From positions 1 through 33,395 of the forward strand of contig PLXT01000051.1 of NCBI GenBank assembly GCA_003151535.1: DNA of 33,395 bases, in the 5' to 3' direction. The notes below the pieces were generated by a model. The model was given only the letters and a program-made list of their open reading frames with translations, did not search any database and had not been told where the DNA came from. Positions 1 through 9,149 of the stretch are shown piece by piece (the stretch's first letter is position 1; every line of letters begins with the position of its first letter). The position numbers and the translations under genes are program-made. This DNA is from Methanobacterium sp. GTDB taxonomy: Archaea; Methanobacteriota; Methanobacteria; Methanobacteriales; Methanobacteriaceae.

Positions 1-419
1 GGTCTCCAAGTATCTGTACTAACAATTGCGGGATTAAAACCTTTTTTTTGCAAGTAACGGGTAAGTTTACCTATTGAGGTCGTTTTACCGCTTCCTTGGA
101 GTCCCATGAATAGTATTTTGTAGGGTTTTTTATGGATCTCTACTTCTTGGGCAGTTGCACCGAGTAGATTCACCAGTTCATCATAAACTATCTTAATAAC
201 ATGTTCCTTGGGTGTAACTCCCTTTGGAGGTTCTTCATTTAAAGAACGATCTTCTATGGTCTTTGAAAGTTTTAAAACAAGTTTTATATTCACATCTGAC
301 TGGATAAGTGCCCTTTGAATGTCTTTTATGACCTCTTTCACAACTTCTTCGTCAATTATGGACATTCCTGCCAGCTTTTTCATTGTTTTGGTCAGATTTT
401 TTCCTAAATTGCCTAACAT
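1..419 (-). CDS. srp54: Signal recognition particle protein SRP54, N-terminal part
   Basis: This is the first ~139 residues of the SRP GTPase, which binds signal sequences and 7S RNA and targets ribosomes to the membrane through FtsY. The visible protein begins MLGNLGKNLTKTMKKLAG, continues through the N-domain helical bundle, and reaches the P-loop GLQGSGKTTSIGKL at about residues 106-119. The G-domain strand AIVSTDTWR follows at the window edge. The rest of the GTPase and the M domain lie outside the window. The start is the ATG at 419-417, preceded by AGGTGAG, a good ribosome binding site. FtsY shares the NG fold, but the N-domain sequence and the GLQGSGKTT form favour SRP54. An AT-rich TATA-like element near 477-492 could drive it. 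Confidence 0.93.
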   Translation of the reverse strand, partial: MLGNLGKNLTKTMKKLAGMSIIDEEVVKEVIKDIQRALIQSDVNIKLVLKLSKTIEDRSLNEEPPKGVTPKEHVIKIVYDELVNLLGATAQEVEIHKKPYKILFMGLQGSGKTTSIGKLTRYLQKKGFNPAIVSTDTWR

Positions 420-786
420 ATTGCTCACCTGTTTTAAAATTTCAAGTTTTTTTTTAAATATTCAGAAATTTTATTATTTGTATAATATATTCTTTCTTTT
501 AGTAAATTCAATATTATTATATTAAGAGTTTAAGTATTTTCTTCATTGACATATTTAAATTAGTGTCCATTAAAAAAAAAACAGAAATTTATCTTAATTA
601 CTTCAATTATTAAATATAAATTCGTTCAGATATAATAATAAGTTGTTGATAAAGGATTTTATAAAAATATGACTTAAATCTAAATTACGAATTATACCAT
701 CAACTTTTTAGATAGATGAATTTATATTTTAATGTATTTAGTATTGCTAAATTTTTAATTCATAATACGATGACCCGGTGATAAAA
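420..786. other. AT-rich divergent intergenic region between srp54 and hpt
   Basis: No convincing gene is present; a 68-codon plus-strand frame overlapping the srp54 start is low-complexity and lacks a ribosome binding site. A TATA-like stretch at about 477-492 faces srp54, and another at about 718-731 lies ~55-70 nt upstream of hpt. Both are placed by eye. Confidence 0.5.
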
Positions 787-1356
787 ATGTTTGAAAAACT
801 CAAGATCAGCTTAATTAAAGCACCTATAATAAAAAAAGGCGAATATGACTATTTTGTCCATCCAATTACCGACGGTATCCCTTTAGTTGAACCTTCAATA
901 CTTGAAGAAGTCGCAGATGGGATTTCAAAATTTGGAAATATGGAAGTAGATAAAATAGTATGTGTTGAGTCAATGGGGATACATATAGCAACCGCTTTAT
1001 CCATAAAAACTGGAGTACCATTTGTAGTAGTTAGAAAGCGTGCTTATGGGTTAGATGGAGAAGTTCCAGTGCACCAAATTACGGGATACAGTCAGGGCGA
1101 GCTTTATATTAACGGTTTACAGAAGGGTGATAAAATAATCCTTGTAGATGATGTTGTTAGTACTGGGGGCACCATGATAGCAGTTTTAAATGCTCTAAAA
1201 AAAATGGGTGTAGAAATTGTCGACGTGATGGCAGTGATAGAGAAGGGGACTGGGAAAGAGATAGTTAAAAGAGAAACAGGTTTCACAGTTAAAAGTTTGA
1301 TATTGGTAGACGTGGTAGATGGAAGGGTTGTAATAAAAGGAAGCGTCGCAGAATAA
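787..1356 (+). CDS. hpt: Archaeal hypoxanthine/guanine phosphoribosyltransferase
   Basis: This 189-aa type I phosphoribosyltransferase transfers phosphoribose from PRPP to hypoxanthine or guanine, giving IMP or GMP in purine salvage. The N-terminus VHPITDGIPLVEPSILEEVAD is typical of the archaeal HPRT family, which is often mislabelled adenine phosphoribosyltransferase. The PRPP-binding motif IILVDDVVSTGGTM lies at about residues 117-130. The ATG at 787 is preferred over the in-frame GTG at 778 because GGTGAT at 777-782 makes a ribosome binding site at correct spacing. Substrate preference is inferred from family membership. The gene is monocistronic or leads into dph2 60 nt downstream. Confidence 0.88.
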   Translation: MFEKLKISLIKAPIIKKGEYDYFVHPITDGIPLVEPSILEEVADGISKFGNMEVDKIVCVESMGIHIATALSIKTGVPFVVVRKRAYGLDGEVPVHQITGYSQGELYINGLQKGDKIILVDDVVSTGGTMIAVLNALKKMGVEIVDVMAVIEKGTGKEIVKRETGFTVKSLILVDVVDGRVVIKGSVAE

Positions 1357-1416
1357 TTATTTGGATATCATTGTAATAACTTTAAAAATTAATTATTTCT
1401 TATATGGGGATCAGAA

Positions 1417-2412
1417 ATGTCAAATCATGAACTTGAGATAGTTGAGGTTATAGAAAAGATTAAGGATTTAAATGCTAAAAAAGTTGGTCTTCAATTTCCA
1501 GAGGGTCTTAAAGTCCATGCAACAAAAATTGCCAGACAAATTGAACAGGAAACAGGGGCTCTCGTGATAATATCTGCTGTTCCATGTTATGGTGCCTGTG
1601 ATGTGGCAGATTTGGATATGATTGATTCTGTAGGCGTTTTAGTTCACTTCGGACACAGACCCCTCCCCCTAAATTATGATCTGCCCATTATTTTTGTTGA
1701 CGCCCGTTCTAATATGGATGTGATTGGATGTGTTAAAAGTTCTATTGATCTGTTGGATGGTTATAAACGAATTGGAATTGTAACAACTGCTCAACATTTG
1801 CATTTATTGAAAGAAGTTTCAGTTTTTCTTGAAAAAAATGGAAAGGAAATTTTAATGGAAGAGGGCGCAGGAACAATAAAGGGTCAAGTATTGGGCTGTA
1901 ACTTTTCAGCCATAAAAAATCTTGATGCCGATGCATTTCTCTATGTTGGAAGTGGAAACTTCCATGCATTGGGTATTAAACTTTTCACAGATAAACCCGT
2001 GATCGTTGCAGACCCCTATTTAGGAGATGCAAGGGAAATAGAAGAATTTGCAGATAAAATATTACGCATACGTTATGCAAGAATAGCTAAGGCCATGGAT
2101 GCCAAGAAATTTGGAATTATAGTATCTTCGAAAAAGGGACAGTCGAGATTGGAACTCGCAAAGACCATAAAAAGTATGTTGGAAGATTCAGGAAGGGAAG
2201 GATTTATATTACTTCTTGATGATGTATCGCCCAACATATTGTTGCCATTCATGGATCTCGATGCTTTTGTAATGACTGCATGCCCTCGAATTGCTATTGA
2301 TGATTCTATCATGTATAAAAAACCATTATTAACTCCTCAAGAACTTGAAATAGCTATTGGTAAGAGGAAATGGGAAGATTATGAAATGGATGAAATTAAG
2401 TACGGTATATGA
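1417..2412 (+). CDS. dph2: 2-(3-amino-3-carboxypropyl)histidine synthase (diphthamide synthesis, Dph2)
   Basis: Dph2 catalyses the first step of diphthamide synthesis on elongation factor 2: a noncanonical radical-SAM reaction moves the 3-amino-3-carboxypropyl group of SAM to a histidine. The 331-aa length matches archaeal Dph2. Three widely spaced cysteine regions, expected to hold the 4Fe-4S cluster, are visible: PCYGACD (C57/C61), LGCNFSA (C161) and TACPRIA (C289). Their spacing matches the archaeal enzyme, one cysteine per structural repeat. The start at 1417 follows a GGGGATC element. In archaea this single protein acts as a homodimer in place of eukaryotic Dph1-Dph2. It stands just ahead of the translation and transcription block, which fits its EF-2 substrate. 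Confidence 0.93.
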   Translation: MSNHELEIVEVIEKIKDLNAKKVGLQFPEGLKVHATKIARQIEQETGALVIISAVPCYGACDVADLDMIDSVGVLVHFGHRPLPLNYDLPIIFVDARSNMDVIGCVKSSIDLLDGYKRIGIVTTAQHLHLLKEVSVFLEKNGKEILMEEGAGTIKGQVLGCNFSAIKNLDADAFLYVGSGNFHALGIKLFTDKPVIVADPYLGDAREIEEFADKILRIRYARIAKAMDAKKFGIIVSSKKGQSRLELAKTIKSMLEDSGREGFILLLDDVSPNILLPFMDLDAFVMTACPRIAIDDSIMYKKPLLTPQELEIAIGKRKWEDYEMDEIKYGI

Positions 2413-2601
2413 TATTGTTAGAACGAATAAAATATATGGGATATAAAAATTCAAATCTTGTATAATACTATATAAACATGAAACTCAAATAGTAAGTCAC
2501 TATAATATTAGTAGCATGAAAAATGAATTTCATTTGAATAGATATGAATGTAGATTACAATTCATGAATGATTAGTACTTATTTTAAGTTGAGGTGAATA
2601 T

Positions 2602-3171
2602 ATGAAAACCAAATCTGGAGATTTTGTTTTGCCGGGGAATGCTTTAGGGGTCACTGAGGAGTTCGTTCCATCAGAATGGACCTATGAAGATGAAGGTAGG
2701 ATAAGATCCCTAGTGGCAGGAACAGTGGCTGTAGACAATAAAAATAAAAAGATATCCATAATACCAAAAACAAGTTCTCCCTCGATGCTTAGAACAGGAA
2801 TTGTTGTTGTTGGTCAGGTATCAGATGTGAGAGGTCAAAGAGCCCTTATTAAACTGGACAGCATTAAAGATAATAGTAGGGGTCTTGTAACATCCTTCTC
2901 AGGGGGGATACATATTTCACAAGCCCAAAAAGGTTACGTAGCCAAATTAACCGATGAGTTCAGAATAGGAGATCTTATTGAGGCAAAGGTGACCAAAATA
3001 ATAGGCATTGACAATGTTGATCTTACTACAGCCGAAGATGAACTCGGTGTTTTAAAGGCCATGTGTACCAAATGCAGGCATTACATGAAACAAACAAGTA
3101 AAAGCGAAGTCGAATGTCCAAATTGTGGGAATAAAGAACGAAGAAATCTTTCTTCTAAATATGAGGGATAA
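2602..3171 (+). CDS. csl4: Exosome complex RNA-binding subunit Csl4
   Basis: Csl4 caps the archaeal exosome on the Rrp41/Rrp42 ring, binds RNA and recruits DnaG. The 189-aa protein shows the expected order: an N-terminal beta domain with the conserved start DFVLPGNALG, a central S1 domain at about 65-145, and a C-terminal zinc ribbon with C155, C158, C172 and C175. GAGGTGA sits just upstream of the ATG. Its last codon is 1 nt from the rpo11 start, so the two are translationally linked. Such linkage of RNA-decay and RNA polymerase subunit genes is known in Euryarchaeota. Confidence 0.94.
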   Translation: MKTKSGDFVLPGNALGVTEEFVPSEWTYEDEGRIRSLVAGTVAVDNKNKKISIIPKTSSPSMLRTGIVVVGQVSDVRGQRALIKLDSIKDNSRGLVTSFSGGIHISQAQKGYVAKLTDEFRIGDLIEAKVTKIIGIDNVDLTTAEDELGVLKAMCTKCRHYMKQTSKSEVECPNCGNKERRNLSSKYEG

Positions 3172-3172
3172 T

Positions 3173-3448
3173 ATGAAGGTTATTAAGGAAACAAAAAAGG
3201 AATATGAGGTAGAAATTACTGGAGAATCTCATTCTCTATGCAACACTTTAAGAAAAACACTTATGGAAGATGAGGATGTTGAAGCAGCAGCTTACGTAAT
3301 AGAACATCCGATTATAGGACAGCCAAAACTGTATGTAAAGGGTAAAAATCCTAAAAAATCACTTCAAACTGCAGCAGAAACTGTTAAATCAAGATCTGAA
3401 GAACTAAAGAATCTTATAATTTCTTCTGAAGATGAAACCAAGAAATGA
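3173..3448 (+). CDS. rpo11: DNA-directed RNA polymerase subunit L (Rpo11)
   Basis: The 91-aa protein is the small assembly-platform subunit that pairs with Rpo3, as RPB11 pairs with RPB3 in eukaryotes. Family signatures are the start MKVIKETKKEYEVEITGE, the core HSLCNTLRKTLMEDEDVEAA and the HPIIGQPKLYVK strand. The ATG at 3173 is chosen over in-frame upstream starts inside csl4 because GAGGGA lies just before it and the product then has the usual length. The 3' end lies in a 13-nt tandem duplication and overlaps the next gene by 17 nt. Confidence 0.94.
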   Translation: MKVIKETKKEYEVEITGESHSLCNTLRKTLMEDEDVEAAAYVIEHPIIGQPKLYVKGKNPKKSLQTAAETVKSRSEELKNLIISSEDETKK

Positions 3449-3457
3449 AACCAAGAA
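3432..3457. repeat. 13-nt perfect tandem duplication at the rpo11/DUF99 junction
   Basis: ATGAAACCAAGAA occurs twice head to tail at 3432-3444 and 3445-3457. The first copy contains the DUF99 start; the second carries the rpo11 stop (TGA 3446-3448). Thirteen is not a multiple of three, so the duplication moves the downstream gene into another frame. Confidence 0.95.
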
Positions 3458-4040
3458 ATTCAGAATTATTAAACAGGAGATAAGAATTTTAGGGGTTGAT
3501 GATTCCCCATTTCCTTCCCACACAACTGAAGAAGTTATGTTAGTGGGTACTGTTTTCAGGGCAGGCAATTGGTTAGATGGTGTTCTAAGTACCTATATCC
3601 ATGGTGATGGCACAGATGGAACTGAAAAAATAACTGATATGGTTAAAAATTCAAGGAACCTTGGCCAACTTGGAGTTATTATGCTTGATGGCATCACATT
3701 TGGGGGTTTTAACCTCGTAAACATTCGCGAGATATTTGAATCTACAGGTGTGCCTGTTATCGTAATAATGCGGAAAATACCAAACTTTGAACGAATTAAA
3801 AAGGCATTAAAAAGATTTGATGATTGGGAATTAAGATGGGCAAATCTGCTTGAAGCTGGACAAGTCTACAAGATAGACAACTCTGAACCCGTATACATCC
3901 AGATATATGGAATTAAATTAGAAGATGCAGAGGAGATAGTACGAATTTCTACCACACGAAGTGCAATACCTGAACCTCTCAGGGTAGCACATATTATCGC
4001 AGCAGGAATTATATCTGGTGAATCAAGGGGAAGTGCTTAA
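3432..4040 (+). CDS. DUF99 family protein (UPF0215)
   Basis: This 202-aa protein belongs to the archaeal DUF99 family, which is structurally related to endonuclease V but has no established reaction. The family core is clear: IRILGVDDSPF near the N-terminus, LVGTVFRAGNWLDGVLS, then LGVIMLDGITFGGFN and GVPVIVIMRKIPN, and a C-terminal PEPLRVAHIIAAGI segment. The ATG at 3432 is the only usual start codon in this part of the frame. It lies inside rpo11 with no clear ribosome binding site, so translation probably depends on coupling to rpo11. The duplicated 13-mer at 3432-3457 supplies the start; see findings. Confidence 0.85.
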   Translation: MKPRNETKKFRIIKQEIRILGVDDSPFPSHTTEEVMLVGTVFRAGNWLDGVLSTYIHGDGTDGTEKITDMVKNSRNLGQLGVIMLDGITFGGFNLVNIREIFESTGVPVIVIMRKIPNFERIKKALKRFDDWELRWANLLEAGQVYKIDNSEPVYIQIYGIKLEDAEEIVRISTTRSAIPEPLRVAHIIAAGIISGESRGSA

Positions 4041-4079
4041 AATAAATATTGCAACCAAAGTCGTATCAAATCCTAGGAA

Positions 4080-4490
4080 GTGTTCTATATTAAAAATCCT
4101 CTTTTAACTGTCGATACTGTAATTACACAGAACAACTCTGTCATACTAATAAGGCGTAAAAATCCTCCTTTTAAAGGTTCATGGGCATTACCTGGTGGAT
4201 TTGTAGAATATGGTGAAACAGTGGAAGCAGCTGCCATTAGGGAGTCTAAAGAAGAAACAGGTCTTGATATAGAATTAGATGGTATGGTGGGAGTATATTC
4301 TGATCCTCAGAGGGATCCTAGGGGACATATAATTTCAATATGCTTTTTGGGACATAAAATTGGTGGAAAGCTTGTTGCAGATACAGATGCAGCAGATGTG
4401 CAATGTTTGAAGATAGATGAAATTTCTAAGATTGAATTGGCATTTGATCATAATAAGATTCTCGAAGACGCATTTAAACTCCTAAAATAA
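4080..4490 (+). CDS. Nudix hydrolase, ADP-ribose pyrophosphatase-like
   Basis: This 136-aa Nudix enzyme should hydrolyse a nucleoside diphosphate linked to another moiety. The Nudix box is complete: GGFVEYGETVEAAAIRESKE followed by ETG matches GX5EX7REUXEEXGU at about residues 37-60. The SDPQRDPRGHIIS segment is typical of small archaeal ADP-ribose pyrophosphatases, so ADP-ribose is the likeliest substrate, but this is inferred. The start is a GTG at 4080 with only a weak, close GGA element. The start could be elsewhere, but the frame begins FYIKNPLLTVD, which fits the family N-terminus. It follows the DUF99 gene by 39 nt and may share its transcript. Confidence 0.85.
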   Translation: MFYIKNPLLTVDTVITQNNSVILIRRKNPPFKGSWALPGGFVEYGETVEAAAIRESKEETGLDIELDGMVGVYSDPQRDPRGHIISICFLGHKIGGKLVADTDAADVQCLKIDEISKIELAFDHNKILEDAFKLLK

Positions 4491-4659
4491 TGGTTCTAAA
4501 GTAGCAATCAAACTCCTTATAATAACAAATTAATATAAACAATTATATGCATTGTTTAAAATGTAAAATAATATAACAAATTTGAATTGAAATATAAACT
4601 TAATTTAATAACTTTGATCTTACAATGTAATTATCAAATTTATGATGGGGAGGATATGA

Positions 4660-4977
4660 ATGAAATTTTGTCCTAAATGTGGAACAGTTATGTTTCCTAA
4701 AGGTGACTGTTTTGAATGTAAAAATTGTGAATACACAACTAAGATAACAAAGGATGCAGTGAAGGAATATGAAATTTCTGAAAAGATATCTAACAATGAG
4801 AGCATAATTGTTACAAGCGACGAAATTCAAACTTTACCTACAACTACTGTTAGGTGTCCTAAATGTGATAATAAAGAAGCATCTTGGTGGCTTATCCAGA
4901 CTAGGGGTGCAGATGAGTCTGAGACAAGATTTTTCAGGTGTACCAAGTGTTCTTGTACATGGCGTGAATATGATTAA
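4660..4977 (+). CDS. tfs: Transcription elongation/cleavage factor TFS
   Basis: TFS is the archaeal counterpart of TFIIS and stimulates RNA cleavage by backtracked RNA polymerase. The 105-aa protein has an N-terminal zinc ribbon (C4, C7, C20, C23), a linker, and a C-terminal zinc ribbon (C66, C69, C94, C97). The acidic catalytic pair D85-E86 lies in TRGADESETRFFRC, the hairpin inserted into the polymerase active site. GGGGAGG lies just upstream of the start. Archaeal annotations also call it RNA polymerase subunit M. It heads the group that runs to pcna and gins51. Confidence 0.94.
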   Translation: MKFCPKCGTVMFPKGDCFECKNCEYTTKITKDAVKEYEISEKISNNESIIVTSDEIQTLPTTTVRCPKCDNKEASWWLIQTRGADESETRFFRCTKCSCTWREYD

Positions 4978-5046
4978 TTGATATTGTTAAGAAATTAACT
5001 TAATCGCGTTAATCAACCTATTTCTTTTCAGGGGGAGTATTTATTG

Positions 5047-5730
5047 ATGGGGGATTCAGAGAAGGATATTAATAACAAACAGGGGAATTCAATAGATTCC
5101 AAAAATCATAACGGGAACTCAGATAAACCTCAGGAATATGGAAGTTCCAATATTAAAAATTCAGATGATAAAGACCAAGAGAAATCTGATAATGAAAAAA
5201 TCTCAGAAGTTAAGATTCCTAAAAATCCTGAGAGCTCATCTAAACAAAAATCCTCAGAAAATTCCGGGAATGATGAAAATAACTCTGATAAAGAGGAAGG
5301 TTCTAATGAACATGTAAAAGATGAGGATAATGTATATCATATCCCCATACAGTTAGAACATAATTTCATCAAATTGATAAAAACCAACCGTGATAAAATA
5401 ATAAAGGGTTCTGCCCTTATTGTTGGTGGATTTCTAATATTATACGGTTTAGTACTGGTTTCTGCATCGGTAATAAAGGTGGCGGATAATGTTATATTTG
5501 GGGAAGATGCAACTGCAGATGCATTTCTAATATTACTGGGTGTCCTAATAATTGTTGCTGCATTTGCACAGAGTATTATGGATAAGACCTCTCTCAGTAA
5601 GATAGGTTCAGAACTTGAAGTTAATGATGAAGGTTCTGAATCAGATGGAAATTCTAAGAAAGATAAAGAAAATGATAATAAGGTAAGTGACGATAATAAG
5701 GATAATATACTTGGAGAGAATAAAAGATAA
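5047..5730 (+). CDS. Unknown protein: charged disordered ends and two membrane segments
   Basis: I do not recognise a family. The ~227-aa product has a long N-terminal tract (about 1-95) dominated by Asp, Asn, Ser, Glu and Lys and likely disordered. A first membrane segment at about 118-140 (GSALIVGGFLILYGLVLVSA) is followed by a short loop and a second at about 155-175 (AFLILLGVLIIVAAFAQS). A second charged tail of about 45 residues ends the protein. Both tails would lie on the same side of the membrane. GGGGGAG at 5031-5037 serves either the ATG at 5047 or the adjacent TTG at 5044. It lies between tfs and pcna on the same strand, with its stop 15 nt before the pcna start, so it is probably cotranscribed with them. 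Confidence 0.75.
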   Translation: MGDSEKDINNKQGNSIDSKNHNGNSDKPQEYGSSNIKNSDDKDQEKSDNEKISEVKIPKNPESSSKQKSSENSGNDENNSDKEEGSNEHVKDEDNVYHIPIQLEHNFIKLIKTNRDKIIKGSALIVGGFLILYGLVLVSASVIKVADNVIFGEDATADAFLILLGVLIIVAAFAQSIMDKTSLSKIGSELEVNDEGSESDGNSKKDKENDNKVSDDNKDNILGENKR

Positions 5731-5745
5731 TCAAGGAGGATGAAA

Positions 5746-7430
<1,685 letters not shown>

Positions 7431-7588
7431 ACTGTAACTGATAAACAAATTAATACATTAATTGGACTTTTTATAAAGAAGTACAATAACTGCATAATAA
7501 AATATTCAGTTTAAATAAGTTTTAAAAAGAGCATATTAATTACGAAGGTTAATTGCACGACTTATTTTTACATTTAAGAGGTGATCAT

Positions 7589-7867
7589 ATGAAGATTCCT
7601 AAAGAAAGGAGAACTTACTGTCCAAGCTGTAAAAAACATACAATTCACGAAGTATTAGAAGCAAAAAGAAGAAAAGCTAGTGAGCTCAAATGGGGTCAGA
7701 GGCAGTTTAGAAGAGTTACAAGTGGATACAGGGGTTACCCAAGACCACTACCATCAAGAAACAAGCCGATCAAAAAACTGGACCTTAGATACAAATGTAA
7801 GGAATGTGGAAAGTCTCATATAAAGAGATCGTCATTCAGAGCCGGTAAAGTAGAATTCGTAATGTAG
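7589..7867 (+). CDS. rpl44e: 50S ribosomal protein L44e
   Basis: This 92-aa zinc-binding protein of the large subunit sits near the E site. It shows the start MKIPKERRTYCPSCKKHT with the first Cys pair, the basic segment RRVTSGYRGYPRPLPSRNKP, and the second pair in YKCKECGKSH. The ATG at 7589 is chosen because GAGGTGATC precedes it; upstream in-frame codons lack a ribosome binding site and family similarity. The next gene, rps27e, starts 9 nt after the stop. The L44e-S27e-aIF2alpha-Nop10 order is conserved in Euryarchaeota. Confidence 0.97.
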   Translation: MKIPKERRTYCPSCKKHTIHEVLEAKRRKASELKWGQRQFRRVTSGYRGYPRPLPSRNKPIKKLDLRYKCKECGKSHIKRSSFRAGKVEFVM

Positions 7868-7876
7868 GTGAGTATT

Positions 7877-8062
7877 ATGGCAAGTTACAGAAATAAAAGA
7901 AGCAATTTTCTAAAAGTCAAATGTGTGGACTGTGGAAATCAGCAAATAGTATTCGACCATGCTGCATCCAATGTACAGTGCATAATATGTGGCAAAACCC
8001 TTGTAAAACCAAAGGGTGGAAAATCTGAGATAACTGCTCAGATCGTTGAAGTCATGGATTAA
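7877..8062 (+). CDS. rps27e: 30S ribosomal protein S27e
   Basis: This 61-aa small-subunit protein has one C4 zinc finger formed by VKCVDCGNQQIVFDHA and VQCIICGKTL. The start is the ATG at 7877, with GGTGAG at 7867-7872 overlapping the rpl44e stop region. The protein is complete and of normal length. It is cotranscribed with rpl44e and probably aif2a downstream, although a 128-nt AT-rich gap with possible promoter elements separates it from aif2a. Confidence 0.97.
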   Translation: MASYRNKRSNFLKVKCVDCGNQQIVFDHAASNVQCIICGKTLVKPKGGKSEITAQIVEVMD

Positions 8063-8190
8063 ATAGGTTAAAACTAATAGGTTTGCTCAATTAAGTAACA
8101 AAAACTAATAAGAGTTAAATCTCTATTCAAATAATTGAATTTATTATTTAATGATTGATAATATATTCTAAATATATTATAGGTGTTCTA

Positions 8191-8970
8191 ATGGTAAGAA
8201 TGAGAAAAGAATGGCCGGATGAAGGGGATCTGGTAGTAGGAACTGTTCATAAAGTTTTGAACTACGGTGCCTTCGGAAGCCTCGAAGAATATGATGGTAA
8301 AGAAGTATTTATACACATATCTGAGGTTTCATCTGGTTGGGTTAAAAACATAAGGGACTATGTCAGAGAAAATCAAAAAATCGTTGCCAGAGTTCTTCGT
8401 GTAAATCCTAAAAAGGGCCACGTTGATGTTTCACTTAAAAGGATAAGGGAAGACCAGCGTACAAGGAAAATCCAGCAATGGAAGATAGAGCAGAAGGCCG
8501 AGAAACTCCTTGAATTTTCTGCAAAAATTCTCGGGAAGGATCTCGATGCGGGTTATGAAGAAGTAGGCTACGGAATAATGGAGGAATTCGGAGACCTCTA
8601 TGGCGCATTTGAAATAGGGGCCGAAGAAGGAGCAAAACCTCTCATAGAACGTGGGATGAGTGAAGAATGGGCTAATGCAATAACAGAAGTCGCTAAAAAG
8701 AATATTTCTCCGCCCGAAGTAAATATTACTGGATATATTGATCTGAAATCATATTCCAACAATGGGGTAGATGTTATCAAAAAAGCACTAAGCGCTATAA
8801 ACGGTGATGAAATTTCTGTACAGTGTGTTGGGGCCCCAAGATACAGGTTAATGGTTAAATCGTCAGATTATATCACCGCAGAGACAATTCTTAAAGAAGC
8901 TGCAGATAAGGCCATAGAAGTTGTTTTAGAGGAAGGAGGCGAAGGCACCTTCCAACGAGAACTTGAATGA
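8191..8970 (+). CDS. eif2a: Translation initiation factor 2 subunit alpha (aIF2-alpha)
   Basis: With the beta and gamma subunits this 259-aa protein delivers initiator Met-tRNA to the small ribosomal subunit. The N-terminal S1 domain (about 8-85) includes VVGTVHKVLNYGAFGSLEEY and EVFIHISEVSSGWVKNIRDY. A helical domain follows, and an alpha/beta domain ends with YRLMVKSSDYITAETIL. AGGTG at 8181-8185 supports the ATG at 8191 over an upstream in-frame codon. Its TGA stop overlaps the nop10 ATG by 4 nt. The initiator tRNA it should bind is encoded at 21210-21284 in this window. Confidence 0.96.
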   Translation: MVRMRKEWPDEGDLVVGTVHKVLNYGAFGSLEEYDGKEVFIHISEVSSGWVKNIRDYVRENQKIVARVLRVNPKKGHVDVSLKRIREDQRTRKIQQWKIEQKAEKLLEFSAKILGKDLDAGYEEVGYGIMEEFGDLYGAFEIGAEEGAKPLIERGMSEEWANAITEVAKKNISPPEVNITGYIDLKSYSNNGVDVIKKALSAINGDEISVQCVGAPRYRLMVKSSDYITAETILKEAADKAIEVVLEEGGEGTFQRELE

Positions 8971-9149
8971 AGTTTAAAATGAAAAAATGCAAGTCCTGTG
9001 GGGAGTACACCCTCACCGACAAATGCCCCTGCGGGGGAGAGGTTGGTGTAATCTACCCGCCCAAATACTCTCCTGAGGATAAATACGGCAAATATAGACG
9101 TATGCTTAAAAAGCAGATCTTGCAGAGCGAAAAGGAGTTGGTTAGATGA
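8967..9149 (+). CDS. nop10: H/ACA RNP protein Nop10
   Basis: Nop10 supports Cbf5 in RNA-guided pseudouridylation and rRNA processing. The 60-aa protein has the N-terminal zinc ribbon CKSCGEYTLTDKCPCGGEV and the linear segment PPKYSPEDKYGKYRRMLKKQ that wraps Cbf5. The second cysteine pair is C-P-C (C20, C22) instead of the usual C-X2-C, a one-residue deletion. The start overlaps the aif2a stop (ATGA); the ATG at 8979 is an alternative that removes four residues. It overlaps the PAC2 gene downstream by 4 nt, a fully coupled trio. Confidence 0.94.
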   Translation: MKFKMKKCKSCGEYTLTDKCPCGGEVGVIYPPKYSPEDKYGKYRRMLKKQILQSEKELVR

